A stretch of DNA of 64,000 nucleotides from CAZHAX01 sp964530325 (GTDB taxonomy: Bacteria; Chloroflexota; Anaerolineae; B4-G1), in contig CAZHAX010000006.1 in assembly GCA_964530325.1 (NCBI GenBank), positions 62,001 to 126,000 of the forward strand, read 5' to 3'. Made by a program: the position numbers and the translations under genes. Below are positions 44,357-53,573 of the stretch, in pieces (positions within the stretch are counted from its first letter, which is position 1; each line of letters opens with the position of its first letter). The notes under the pieces are model-generated. The model worked only from the letters and a program-made list of their open reading frames with translations, searched no databases and had not been told where the DNA came from.

Positions 44357-45910
44357 ATGCGAGATGCTATCGCCATCCTCGATTTCGGTTCCCAGTATAC
44401 ACAGCTGATCGCCCGCCGCGTGCGCGAAGCGAACGTCTACTGCGAGCTCTTCCCCTGGGACGCGCCACCCGCCGCGCCGCTGGCGATCCAGCCCAAGGGC
44501 TTCATTCTCTCCGGCGGTCCGGCCAGTGTCTATGCTGCCGGAGCCCCCACGCTGCCGGAATACGTCCTACAGCAGCAGGTCCCGGTGCTCGGGATCTGCT
44601 ACGGTATGCAGCTGCTGGCCCGCACCCTTGGCGGGCGCGTCGCCCGGGCCGAGAGCCGGGAGTACGGGCCTGCGCAGGTGGAGCTGGTAGGTCCGGACAC
44701 CCCGCTCCTGGCACCTTTGCGATCGAAGCGGTCGCGGTTCCAGGTCTGGATGTCGCACGGCGATCGCATCGAGGCGGTGCCCCCGGGCAGCGACGTCCTG
44801 GCCCGCAGCGAAAACTCGCCTGTGGCGGCTATGGGCGACCGCGAGCGCGGCTACTACGGCCTCCAGTTCCACCCCGAAGTCGTCCACACGGAGCCAGGGC
44901 AGGAGATCATCCGCCGCTTCGCGGTCGAAGTCTGCGGTTGCCGGGCGGACTGGACGCCCGCGTCGTTCATCGAACAGGCCATCGCCGACATCCGAGCCCG
45001 CGTGGTCGAAGAGCGGGTGATATGCGGCCTCAGCGGGGGTGTCGATTCGGCGGTCACGGCTACGCTGGTCCACCAAGCAATTGGTGACCAGCTGACCTGC
45101 ATCTTCGTCAACACCGGGCTTCTACGCCGGGGCGAGCCGGAACAGGTGGTCCGCACGTTCCGAGATGGCCTGGGGACGCAGTTGGTGGCGGTTGACGCCA
45201 CCGAGGACTTCCTTACCGCTCTCGACGGAGTCACCGACCCCGAGCAGAAGAGACGGGCAATTGGCGAGCTGTTCATCCGGGTATTCGAGCGTGAGGCGGG
45301 GAAGCTGGGTGACCCTCGCTTCCTGGCCCAGGGAACCCTCTACCCGGACGTCATTGAGAGCCGCGGGCCGGAGCGGCGGGTCGCGGCTCGCATCAAGACG
45401 CATCACAACGTCGGCGGGCTGCCTGAGGACATGGCTTTCGAACTGGTAGAGCCTCTGCGCTACCTGTTCAAGGACGAGGTCAGGGCGGCGGGAGAGGCAC
45501 TGGGCCTGCCCGCCGAGATCGTGTGGCGGCAGCCGTTCCCCGGTCCCGGGCTGGCGGTGCGCATCTTGGGCGCGGTGACCTGGGATAGGCTGGAGACGCT
45601 CCGCGCGGCGGACGCGATCCTGCTGGACGAGCTGGCCGCTGCCGGCGCGCTGCGGGGCGAGACGCAGCAAGCGCTGGCCGTGCTCCTGCCGATTCAGAGC
45701 GTTGGCGTGATGGGCGATGAGCGCACTTACCAGAATGTCGTTGCCATCCGGGCCATCACCACAGAGGATTTCATGACGGCCGATTGGGCCCGGCTGGATC
45801 ACGACCTGCTGGCCCGCATCAGCAACCGCATCGTAAACGAGGTGGAGGGCGTGAACAGAGTCGTCTATGATATCACCTCCAAGCCGCCAGCCACCGTGGA
45901 GTGGGAGTAG
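44357..45910 (+). CDS. guaA: GMP synthase (glutamine-hydrolysing)
   Basis: The 517-residue enzyme aminates XMP. The class I glutamine amidotransferase has SGGPASVY, Cys in GICYGMQ and the HPE of FHPEVVH; the ATP pyrophosphatase has LSGGVDSAV; the C-terminal dimer domain ends NRVVYDITSKPPATVEWE (seen as YDITSKPP and TVEWE). ATG at 44357 gives the standard MRDAIAILDFGSQYTQ start; an in-frame TTG at 44327 overlapping cdd is possible. Confidence 0.96.
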   Translation: MRDAIAILDFGSQYTQLIARRVREANVYCELFPWDAPPAAPLAIQPKGFILSGGPASVYAAGAPTLPEYVLQQQVPVLGICYGMQLLARTLGGRVARAESREYGPAQVELVGPDTPLLAPLRSKRSRFQVWMSHGDRIEAVPPGSDVLARSENSPVAAMGDRERGYYGLQFHPEVVHTEPGQEIIRRFAVEVCGCRADWTPASFIEQAIADIRARVVEERVICGLSGGVDSAVTATLVHQAIGDQLTCIFVNTGLLRRGEPEQVVRTFRDGLGTQLVAVDATEDFLTALDGVTDPEQKRRAIGELFIRVFEREAGKLGDPRFLAQGTLYPDVIESRGPERRVAARIKTHHNVGGLPEDMAFELVEPLRYLFKDEVRAAGEALGLPAEIVWRQPFPGPGLAVRILGAVTWDRLETLRAADAILLDELAAAGALRGETQQALAVLLPIQSVGVMGDERTYQNVVAIRAITTEDFMTADWARLDHDLLARISNRIVNEVEGVNRVVYDITSKPPATVEWE

Positions 45911-45974
45911 CGGGCACGCTGTCCCTCCGCCTCAGCAACCACTACCGCCTTTTGCGCCACTGACCTGGCCTGGG

Positions 45975-45980
45975 TATAAT
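45975..45980 (+). promoter_or_regulatory. -10 element of the pseudo-PP2C gene
   Basis: TATAAT (45975-45980) sits 31 bases before the GTG at 46012. The -35 is poorly conserved. Confidence 0.5.
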
Positions 45981-46011
45981 AGCATGACGGAGGGCAACGC
46001 GGGTACAAGCA

Positions 46012-48210
46012 GTGGATTCCGACGCCGACCGAGTGGGCCACGTAGACTCGTCCGAACCGACTTCTCCCTCGGGTCGGGCTGAGTCCGGCACCCTGCGCTT
46101 CTCCAACGGCGCCCAGGTTGAGGCGGCAACCTGTACCGCGGCGCAGCTCTCGCCTCCCCAGGCGGTGAGCGACCGTCAGGGTGAGCAGCTCTTCCTCATC
46201 GTGCGCCTCTCCGCCGGCTCCCCGCCCGAGTCGTATGAGAAGCTGATGGCGCTTGCCTCAGACACATACTGGGGCACTCCGGGCAGCACGACGAAGGCGC
46301 TGCGCAAGGCGGCGATTGCCGCAAACAGCCGTCTGGCGCAGGTCAACTCCAGGGCCGATGCGTCGCAGCGCAGCCTGGGGCACCTTGTCTGCGCCGTGCT
46401 GCGCGACGAGGATCTCTTGGTCCTCCAGGCCGGCGAGGTATCCGCCTCTCTGCTCCACCGGGGCCGCCTGCAGCACTTCACCAGCAGTCCCGGCCCGCAG
46501 CCACTGGGCGCCGCTCAGGTGGCCGATGTCAGGGTCCATCACGCCTTCTCGGCTTTCGGAGACGTCCTTCTTCTGGCGGCTCCGAGCCTCACCCCGCTGG
46601 CCGGCGGTGAGCCTCTGCAGAGCCTGTTGGCGGAAGCCGAGTTGCCCCGGATGGTATCCAAGTTGGGCCAGTGTGCCGCTGAAAGCGATTTCGCTGCCCT
46701 GATCGCGCGCCGCTCGGCGCCGGCCCAAGCGATCGATGTGCCGGCTGCCGCGGAGCCGCTAACAGTTCCCGACTCAACCGGGCCGGCTGCGAAGGCGGCC
46801 AAGCCGCGAAGAAGGCGGGTGCGAACCCGGGACAAGAGGGAGTCGAGGGTGCGCTTGTGGGCGCAGCAGACCGGCCCCAAGGTCAGGGCTTGGCTCTTGG
46901 ACGCCTCCGGCACGGCCAGGAGCGTCCTGGCTGCGGCGGGAGCGCGGCTGGCGCGTGGGGCGAAGACGCTGCTCCGCCGCACGCTGCCCGGCCGCGATCA
47001 GACCGTGCCGCTTACAAGAAAGGAAGAGCCGGCCTATCCGGACGAAAGGCGCTCGCTGATGCGGGCAATCGCCATCGGACTGCCGGTGCTGCTGGCTGTC
47101 CTTGTCGCGCTCGCCTATCTATCGTTTGGCTCTGAGGCGCGATTCCAGCGCCTTGTCCAGAAGGCACAGCAGGAGATGAGCCTGGCGGCTGCGGCAGAGG
47201 ATCCGGACGAGGCCAGAAGCCACCTCGAGCTGGCCCGCGACTATGCGGCGGATGCAGCCGCGTCGCGTCCGGAGGACGCCGAGGCCGTCCGGCTCTTCTC
47301 GCAGGCAGAGAGCGCGCTGGACGCGATGGACCACATCGTTCGCCTCACCGCGGTCCAGGTGTGGAACCCAATCGAGGGTATGTCGCCTTCGCGCCTCGTG
47401 GTGCGGGGGCAGATGCTCTTCGTTCTGGACTCTTCCGAGCGCTGGGTGTTCAGGCTGGATCTGAGCCCAGCGGGCGACAGCCTGGCCACGCCGACAAGCC
47501 TGACCGAGCTGGCGAAGGCGGGTGACCTGATCGGCGTGGACCGGCTGGGCGAGCTCGTCGACTGCGCCTGGGTGGACACAGCCGGTGGCCGGCAAACGAG
47601 CGGCCTGCTCATACTGGACGAAGACGGGGGGCTGTTCACCTATGATCCTTCCTGGACCGGCAGCGGCGGCGGGCCGCGCGTATCTCGCGCACCTCTTCGA
47701 GATGTGCTAGCAGAGACAACTCGGGCCATCGGTACGTACCAGGGCAAGCTCTACGTGCTGGATCCCGTCCGCAACCAGATCTGGCGCTACGCGCCTGAAG
47801 GTGATACGTTCCCTTATCCGCCCGAGCCGTATTTCGCTTCCTCCCCTGCCAAGAGGCTGGACGACGCGCTCGACATGGCCATTGACGGCAGCATCTACGT
47901 CCTGTACCAAGACGGCGATGTCATCAGGTTCACGGAAGGCGAATCCCAGGCCTTCGACCCCCAGGGAATGACGGGCGATCTGAGCGAGGCCACGGTCATA
48001 GCCATCGATCCCAGTGGATTGAGCGGGCGGATCTACGTGGGAGATCCTGGCGGCGGGCGGATCGTGGTGCTCACGCCGGAAGGAGCGTTCCTCGCAGAGT
48101 ACCGCACCCAGGTCGCTCTGGACCAGCTGTCGGCCCTCGCCGTCGACGAGACAGCAGGCCGCCTCTATCTCGTCAACGGCCAGCGGCTCTATTCAGCTCC
48201 GCTGCCTTGA
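46012..48210 (+). CDS. membrane protein: PP2C-like pseudophosphatase fused to a beta-propeller
   Basis: The 732-residue protein has three parts. Residues 1-230 resemble a PP2C phosphatase (CAVLRDEDLLVLQAGEVSASLLHRGRL, seen as motifs LQAGE and HRGRLQHF), but the metal-binding Asp positions (GDS, SDGL) read AGE and APSL, so activity is unlikely. A basic linker (260-340) leads to one membrane helix (about 355-375, GLPVLLAVLVALAYLSF). Residues 400-732 hold NHL/propeller-like repeats (GKLYVLDPVRNQIWRY, GSIYVLYQDGDVIRF). The inner part may read a phosphoprotein and the outer part bind a ligand. Unknown function. Confidence 0.8.
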   Translation: MDSDADRVGHVDSSEPTSPSGRAESGTLRFSNGAQVEAATCTAAQLSPPQAVSDRQGEQLFLIVRLSAGSPPESYEKLMALASDTYWGTPGSTTKALRKAAIAANSRLAQVNSRADASQRSLGHLVCAVLRDEDLLVLQAGEVSASLLHRGRLQHFTSSPGPQPLGAAQVADVRVHHAFSAFGDVLLLAAPSLTPLAGGEPLQSLLAEAELPRMVSKLGQCAAESDFAALIARRSAPAQAIDVPAAAEPLTVPDSTGPAAKAAKPRRRRVRTRDKRESRVRLWAQQTGPKVRAWLLDASGTARSVLAAAGARLARGAKTLLRRTLPGRDQTVPLTRKEEPAYPDERRSLMRAIAIGLPVLLAVLVALAYLSFGSEARFQRLVQKAQQEMSLAAAAEDPDEARSHLELARDYAADAAASRPEDAEAVRLFSQAESALDAMDHIVRLTAVQVWNPIEGMSPSRLVVRGQMLFVLDSSERWVFRLDLSPAGDSLATPTSLTELAKAGDLIGVDRLGELVDCAWVDTAGGRQTSGLLILDEDGGLFTYDPSWTGSGGGPRVSRAPLRDVLAETTRAIGTYQGKLYVLDPVRNQIWRYAPEGDTFPYPPEPYFASSPAKRLDDALDMAIDGSIYVLYQDGDVIRFTEGESQAFDPQGMTGDLSEATVIAIDPSGLSGRIYVGDPGGGRIVVLTPEGAFLAEYRTQVALDQLSALAVDETAGRLYLVNGQRLYSAPLP

Positions 48211-48239
48211 TTGCCCGCCTGACCCAACCGTGCTATAAT
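48211..48239 (+). promoter_or_regulatory. promoter of the first tandem LCP gene
   Basis: TTGCCC (48211-48216), 17 bases, TGC TATAAT (-10 at 48234-48239). The leader to the GTG at 48420 is about 170 nt and GC-rich, with no recognised riboswitch. Confidence 0.6.
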
Positions 48240-48419
48240 CCCGGCGCGGTCTAGCTCGGCGGTCGCGTGCGTGGGCAGGCCGGGCGCCGGGCAGCATAAG
48301 GAAGCTTAGCGAGCGCGGGGGCGCGCAGTGTGGATTCCTGCCCTGACTCCCGCCCCCCTCCCTGGTGCGAAGCTACGGTCCGCCACCGCCGCCTCGATCG
48401 TGTCGCGGGAGGCACAGAC

Positions 48420-49793
48420 GTGCGAAGTGGAGCAAGACGAGCAGTAAACTCCGCAAGACGTAATCAGAGACTGCTGACGCTGGGCCTGCTGGCCGCGTTC
48501 AGCGTCGTCGTCATTGTCCTGGGCGCAGTCGCTTTCGACGTCGTCCGGGACTTCATTGTGTCTGCGAACATCCTTCCGGACTGGAGTATCGACCCCGACG
48601 ACGGCGATGTGGGCTACGAGGGAGCTCTTCCGGTCTGGACGGGCACGGATCGAGTGACCATCCTGCTAATGGGTATCGACCGCCGAGAGGGAGAGACTGC
48701 GCCAGCCCGCACGGACAGCATGCTACTGCTGACGGTCGATCCTGTCGTGAAGACCGGGGCCGTGCTATCGATCCCCAGAGACCTGTGGGTACCCATACCC
48801 ATGGGCGGGAGCAGCACCGAGGGCAGAATCAACTCGGCCCACTACTTCGGCGAGCTATACGATTGGCCGGGGGGAGGTCCGGCGCTGGCTGCCGATACGG
48901 TGGAGTACAACCTGGGTGTACCTATCGACTACTATGCCCGCGTCGACTTCCCCGCCTTCGAGCGGCTGATCGACCTAATTGGTGGCGTGGATGTCTACCT
49001 GGAGGAGGAGATCTGGGATCCCGAGTATCCGGACGAGAACTACGGCTACGACCCGCTGTATATCAGCGCGGGATGGCAACACTTCGACGGTGAGATGGCC
49101 CTCAAGTATGCGCGGGTTCGCCACGGCGGCTCCGACTACGACCGGGTCAGGCGGCAGCACAATGTCCTTCGGGCTGTCTTCGAGAAGGTCACGCGGCCGG
49201 AAATGATTCCCTCCTTGGTTCCCCTAGCCGGCGAGCTATGGGAGACCCTCCAGGACTCTGTCGTCGTCAGCCCGGATCTCTCGCTGACCAAGATAGTCGC
49301 TCTGGCGGGCCTGGCCGCGGAGGTGGAGGAGGCCAACCTGGGCTTCTACGCCATCGACCAGCACTACACCGTATCCTGGGAGACCCCGGACGGCCAGCTG
49401 GTGGAGATCCCTCAGCGGGAGCTCATCCGCGAGCTGCGCGACTTCATCTTCACCGCCGGGCCGGCGCCCGTGAGTGAAGACGGCCCGGGGCAGCTGGAGG
49501 AAGAGGCTGCCCGGGTCCAGATTCTGAACGGCACCCTGGTGGGCGGGCTGGCTTCCGAGACCGCAGAGAGCTTGATACAGGGAGGGATCGACGTAGCAGA
49601 CGTCGGTAACGCCGATCGCTCCAACTACACCGAAACGCTGATCATCGTCTATGGGTCGAAGACCTTCACGGCCGAGCGGGTCAGTGAGCTGCTGCGGCTC
49701 CAGCCCACGGCGATAGTCGAGGCGGGCGGGCCGGCCGGCGAGTACGACATAGTGGTCATCCTCGGCACCGACTACTCCCCTGGTGGCGGGTAG
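48420..49793 (+). CDS. LCP-family cell-wall protein, tandem copy 1
   Basis: The 457-residue protein has a membrane anchor (LLTLGLLAAFSVVVIVLGAVAF), the LCP domain with LLMGIDRREG, ARTDSMLLLTVDP, SIPRDLWVPIP and KYARVRHGGSDYDRVRRQ, and a C-terminal LytR_C domain (ARVQILNGTLVGGLAS). These proteins attach glycopolymers to the wall outside the membrane. GTG at 48420 has GGGAGG 8 bases upstream and matches the start of its twin; an upstream GTG at 48330 is less likely. Closely similar to the next gene. Confidence 0.9.
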   Translation: MRSGARRAVNSARRNQRLLTLGLLAAFSVVVIVLGAVAFDVVRDFIVSANILPDWSIDPDDGDVGYEGALPVWTGTDRVTILLMGIDRREGETAPARTDSMLLLTVDPVVKTGAVLSIPRDLWVPIPMGGSSTEGRINSAHYFGELYDWPGGGPALAADTVEYNLGVPIDYYARVDFPAFERLIDLIGGVDVYLEEEIWDPEYPDENYGYDPLYISAGWQHFDGEMALKYARVRHGGSDYDRVRRQHNVLRAVFEKVTRPEMIPSLVPLAGELWETLQDSVVVSPDLSLTKIVALAGLAAEVEEANLGFYAIDQHYTVSWETPDGQLVEIPQRELIRELRDFIFTAGPAPVSEDGPGQLEEEAARVQILNGTLVGGLASETAESLIQGGIDVADVGNADRSNYTETLIIVYGSKTFTAERVSELLRLQPTAIVEAGGPAGEYDIVVILGTDYSPGGG

Positions 49794-49881
49794 GCTGCCC
49801 GGCCGCTGTCCTCCCCCTCTGCATAGGTGCAGATTCCCCGTCCGCCGCTGCCGCCTGATCCGCCGCGCCGGAGGAACCAAC

Positions 49882-51261
49882 GTGCGATCTGCCGGAAGAA
49901 GAGAGCCTGGCTTCTCAAGCCGCAGCAGGAGAGTGCTTGTCTCAGGTCTCCTGCTGGCGTTTGCGGCTGTGAACATCAGTCTGGGCGCACTCACCTTCGA
50001 CGTTGTGCGGGACGCCGTGGTCTCCTGGACCCTCTTCCCTGATCTGCCGCTCGGCCCTGAGGACGGCTACATCGTCTATCCGCCTGGAGAGCTTCTGCCC
50101 ATATGGAGCGGCACGAATCGAGTGACGGTCCTGCTGTTGGGGATTGACAGGAGGCCGGGGGATAGCTCGCCGGCACGGACAGACAGCATGCTGCTGCTGA
50201 CGATCGATCCGGTGGTCAAGACGGCGGCGGTCCTATCGATCCCCAGAGACCTGTGGGTCTCTATTCCGATGGGCGAGAACAGAGTCCATGGTCGCATCAA
50301 CTCGGCGCACTACCTGGGCGAGCTGTATGACTGGCCGGGAGGTGGGCCGGCGCTGGCTGCCGATACGGTGGAGTACAACCTGGGTGTATCCATCGACTAC
50401 TACGCTCGGGTCGATTTCCTCGCTTTCGAGCACTTGATCGACCTGATTGGCGGTGTCGACGTCCACGTGGAGGAAGATATCTGGGACCCCGAGTATCCGG
50501 ATGACAACTACGGCTTTGACCCGGTCTACATTCCGGCGGGGCAGCACCATTTCAGCGGCGAGATGGCTCTGAAGTACGCCCGCGTGCGCCACGGCGGCTC
50601 GGACTACGACCGCACCAGGCGGCAGCGCTGCGTTCTGGAGGCCGCGTTCGACAAGGTTACCCGGCTGGATATGATCCCCTCACTTCTGCCCGTCGCTTCT
50701 GAGCTGTGGAAAACCCTGCAGGCCTCTGTTGTCGTCAGCCCAGATCTATCTCTCAACAAGATCATCGCCCTGGCCCGGCTGGCCTCGCAGGTCGACGCGG
50801 CCAAGCTGGGGTTCTATGCTATCGACCAGAGCTACGCGGAGTCCCTCACAACGCCAGACGGACAGATGGTGGAGATGCCTGATTGGGACCGCATCCGCGA
50901 GCTGCGCGACTCCATTTTCATGGCAGGGCTGGCGCCTGATAGTGATGGTGGGCAGGAGGAGCTGGAAGCGGAGGCTGGCCGGGTCCAGGTCCTCAACGGC
51001 ACTCTGGTGGCGGGGCTGGCCTCCCAGGCTGCAGATACGTTGAGGCAGGCGGGAGTCAATGTCGTGGATGTTGGCAACGCCGAGCGCTCGGACTGCGCCG
51101 AGACTCAGATCATCGTCCACACCTCGAAGATGCTCACCGCGGAGCGTATCCGCCAGGCGCTTGGGCTCGAGCTGTCCGCAGTGGTTTCTGCTGAGAGCGC
51201 CGCCAGCGAGTACGACATAGTGGTTATCCTGGGCTCCGACTACTCCGCTGGTGGCGGATGA
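49882..51261 (+). CDS. LCP-family cell-wall protein, tandem copy 2
   Basis: The 459-residue protein parallels the preceding one throughout: anchor, LLLGIDRRPGD, ARTDSMLLLTIDP, SIPRDLWVSIP, KYARVRHGGSDYDRTRRQ, and LytR_C with VQVLNGTLVAGLAS. Long identical blocks (for instance NSAHY.GELYDWPGGGPALAADTVEYNLGV in both, shown broken) mark a recent duplication. GTG at 49882 has GGAGG upstream. The 88-base gap contains a run similar to the region before copy 1. Confidence 0.9.
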   Translation: MRSAGRREPGFSSRSRRVLVSGLLLAFAAVNISLGALTFDVVRDAVVSWTLFPDLPLGPEDGYIVYPPGELLPIWSGTNRVTVLLLGIDRRPGDSSPARTDSMLLLTIDPVVKTAAVLSIPRDLWVSIPMGENRVHGRINSAHYLGELYDWPGGGPALAADTVEYNLGVSIDYYARVDFLAFEHLIDLIGGVDVHVEEDIWDPEYPDDNYGFDPVYIPAGQHHFSGEMALKYARVRHGGSDYDRTRRQRCVLEAAFDKVTRLDMIPSLLPVASELWKTLQASVVVSPDLSLNKIIALARLASQVDAAKLGFYAIDQSYAESLTTPDGQMVEMPDWDRIRELRDSIFMAGLAPDSDGGQEELEAEAGRVQVLNGTLVAGLASQAADTLRQAGVNVVDVGNAERSDCAETQIIVHTSKMLTAERIRQALGLELSAVVSAESAASEYDIVVILGSDYSAGGG

Positions 51262-51296
51262 GGCTTGTCTGGGTACTCCGCGATACCCATTGTGGG

Positions 51297-51324
51297 TTGA
51301 CAGGGAAGGCGGCTCAGGTATAAT
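51297..51324 (+). promoter_or_regulatory. promoter of the thrS T-box leader
   Basis: Perfect TTGACA (51297-51302), 16 bases, perfect TATAAT (51319-51324). Confidence 0.85.
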
Positions 51325-51330
51325 CATCAC

Positions 51331-51612
51331 AGATCGCGAAGAATAGAACGCGTAGACCGGGACGATTGCCGGCCCGGCAGGTCCCAGAGAGAAGGAGCCG
51401 CAGGCTGCAAGCTCCTTTGGCCACACAGCCGGCAGAACCCCCCGGGAGCGGGCCTCGGAAACCGCGGCAGCGCGGGAGTAAGAGGCTCCGGTTGGCCCGT
51501 TACAGCCATTGAGTGCGACGACCGATCGATTGGATCGTTGAGGGCCGGTCGCTGAACTTGGGTGGAACCGCGTGGGAGACCCCTGCGCCCCAAGGCGTAG
51601 GGGTCTTTGTGT
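51331..51612 (+). promoter_or_regulatory. T-box riboswitch upstream of thrS
   Basis: The leader has the AGAGAG element of stem I (near 51387), the T-box sequence GGTGGAACCGCG (51561-51572), and a terminator GACCCCTGCGCC/GGCGTAGGGGTC (51578-51589 with 51594-51605) followed by TTTGTGTG. Uncharged tRNA-Thr should pair with the leader and favour the antiterminator. A candidate threonine specifier ACC lies near 51437, but the stem I fold was not verified. Confidence 0.9.
51578..51612 (+). terminator. T-box-controlled terminator
   Basis: A 12-bp perfect stem with a CCAA loop is followed by a T-rich run and overlaps the antiterminator half containing the T-box sequence, 68 bases before thrS. Confidence 0.88.
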
Positions 51613-51679
51613 GTCTCATGAGCAGGATGCGCGCGCCGGCTGTGGTCTTCGGTCCAGCGTCTGAAGCAGGAGGATCACG

Positions 51680-53479
51680 ATGACGGAACCAGAGCATCAA
51701 GAGGACGAGCAAATGCATCGACTGCGTCACTCCGCCTCGCACGTGATGGCCCAGGCGGTGTTGGAGAAGTTTCCTGAGGGCAAGGTCGCCATAGGACCGC
51801 CGATCGAGAACGGCTTCTATTACGACTTCGAGTTGCCACGTCCGCTGACCCCGGAGGATCTTGAGGCCATCGAGGCGCGCGCGCGGGAGATAATCGCAGA
51901 AGGACACGACTTCGAGTACCGCGAGCTGTCGGAGGAAGAGGCGCGCAAGATCTTTGCCGATCAGCCCTACAAGCTGGAGCTGATCGATACGATCCTCTCG
52001 CAGGGCACAGACGAGTACGGGGAGCCGCTCGAGGAGAAGCCGAAGCTCTCGATCTACAAGAGCGGGTCGTTCGTCGACCTGTGTCGCGGCCCGCACGTGA
52101 GCAACAGCCGCGAGATCAACCCGGACGCCTTCAAGCTGCTCAGCGTCGCCGGGGCATACTGGCGCGGTGACGAGCGCCGCCCGATGCTGCAGCGGATCTA
52201 CGGCACGGCCTGGCGCACCAGCGAGGAGCTGAAGTGGTACCTCGACTGGCTCGAGGAAGTGGAGAAGCGCGACCATCGCAAGCTTATCAAAGAGCTGGAT
52301 CTGGTCAGCTTCCACGAGGAAGCAGGCGCCGGGCTGGCTCACTGGCACCCGAAGGGCGGCAGAATGCGGGTCCTGATCGAGGACTACTGGCGCAAGCTCC
52401 ACCTGGAGGGCGGCTACGAGATCGTGTTCACGCCTCACATCGGCCGAAGCCTGCTGTGGGAAAAGTCCGGCCACCTGGAATTCTATCGGGACGGTATGTA
52501 CGCGCCGATGGACATCGATGGGCAGGAGTATTTCATCAAGCCGATGAACTGCCCGTTCCACATCATGATATACGGATCGAGAACGCGTTCCTACCGTGAC
52601 CTGCCGCTGCGCTGGGCGGAGCTGGGCACGGTCTACCGCTACGAACGGAGCGGCACACTCCATGGCCTGCTGCGCGTCCGGGGCTTCACCCAAGATGATG
52701 CTCACATCTTCTGCACGCCGGAGCAGGTGGAGGACGAGATCCTGCGTGTCCTTGACTTTAGCCTCAATCTGCTGCGCGGCTTTGGCTTCCAGGAGTTCAA
52801 GATAGAGCTCAGCGTACGCGATCCGAACACGCCGGAGAAATACGTCGGGGCGGAGAAGATGTGGAAGCAGGCGGAGGCGTCGCTGGTGAAGGCGCTGAAG
52901 TCGCGCAACCTGGACTACGAGCGGATGGAGGGGGAGGCAGTCTTCTACGGCCCCAAGATCGACATCAAGATCAAGGATGCGCTCAATCGGACGTGGCAGT
53001 GCTCGACGATCCAGTTCGACTTCAACACTCCGGAGCGATTCGACATGACCTACGTTGGTGAGGACGGCAAGGAGCATCGGCCCTACATGGTGCATCGGGC
53101 TCTGCTCGGGAGTATCGAGCGCTTCTTCGGCGTACTCGTCGAGCACTACGGCGGGGCTTTCCCTGTGTGGCTCAGCCCAGTCCAGGCTGTAATCATCCCC
53201 ATCGCCGACCGGCACGTCGACGCCGCCCGGTCGACCGCCGAACTGCTGCGCCAGGCGGGGCTGCGCGTTGAGGTAGACGGGTCCAGCGAGAGAATGCAGG
53301 CCAAGATCCGCAACGCCCAGCTGCAGAAGATACCGTACATGCTGGTCATCGGAGACCGGGAGCAGGAAGCGGGGCAGGTGAACGTACGCCTCCGCAACGG
53401 CGACAAGCCGGGCGCGATGGCGGTTGGGGAGTTTGTGGCCCTGGCCAGCGAAGCGGTGGCCGAGAAGCGGCTCTTGTAG
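51680..53479 (+). CDS. thrS: threonyl-tRNA synthetase (no TGS domain)
   Basis: The 599-residue class II synthetase has the editing domain (HRLRHSASHVMAQAV, IENGFYYDFE, SVDLCRGPH-like FVDLCRGPHV), catalytic motifs (MNCPFH, RYERSGTLHGLLRVRGFTQDDAHIF shown in parts, HRALLGSIERF) and the anticodon domain (VIPIADRH). It begins directly at the editing domain; the N-terminal TGS domain of about 60 residues common in bacterial ThrS is missing. AGGAGG precedes the ATG. Controlled by the T-box leader. Confidence 0.96.
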   Translation: MTEPEHQEDEQMHRLRHSASHVMAQAVLEKFPEGKVAIGPPIENGFYYDFELPRPLTPEDLEAIEARAREIIAEGHDFEYRELSEEEARKIFADQPYKLELIDTILSQGTDEYGEPLEEKPKLSIYKSGSFVDLCRGPHVSNSREINPDAFKLLSVAGAYWRGDERRPMLQRIYGTAWRTSEELKWYLDWLEEVEKRDHRKLIKELDLVSFHEEAGAGLAHWHPKGGRMRVLIEDYWRKLHLEGGYEIVFTPHIGRSLLWEKSGHLEFYRDGMYAPMDIDGQEYFIKPMNCPFHIMIYGSRTRSYRDLPLRWAELGTVYRYERSGTLHGLLRVRGFTQDDAHIFCTPEQVEDEILRVLDFSLNLLRGFGFQEFKIELSVRDPNTPEKYVGAEKMWKQAEASLVKALKSRNLDYERMEGEAVFYGPKIDIKIKDALNRTWQCSTIQFDFNTPERFDMTYVGEDGKEHRPYMVHRALLGSIERFFGVLVEHYGGAFPVWLSPVQAVIIPIADRHVDAARSTAELLRQAGLRVEVDGSSERMQAKIRNAQLQKIPYMLVIGDREQEAGQVNVRLRNGDKPGAMAVGEFVALASEAVAEKRLL

Positions 53480-53496
53480 CGCATCACTGCGGTTGA

Positions 53497-53526
53497 TTTG
53501 ACACGTCACACTTGTTGTGTTATCAT
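53497..53526 (+). promoter_or_regulatory. promoter of infC-rpmI-rplT
   Basis: Perfect TTGACA (53497-53502), 18 bases, TATCAT (53521-53526); leader about 40 nt to the infC start. Confidence 0.8.
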
Positions 53527-53573
53527 CTGCCCTTGTTACGTCTATTGTCAAGTAACCGAGGGAGGTAGGCGGG

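Noticed and set aside
51500..53551. 683-codon open frame antisense to thrS
   Set aside because: It covers the T-box and all ThrS motifs on the opposite strand and has no family signature.
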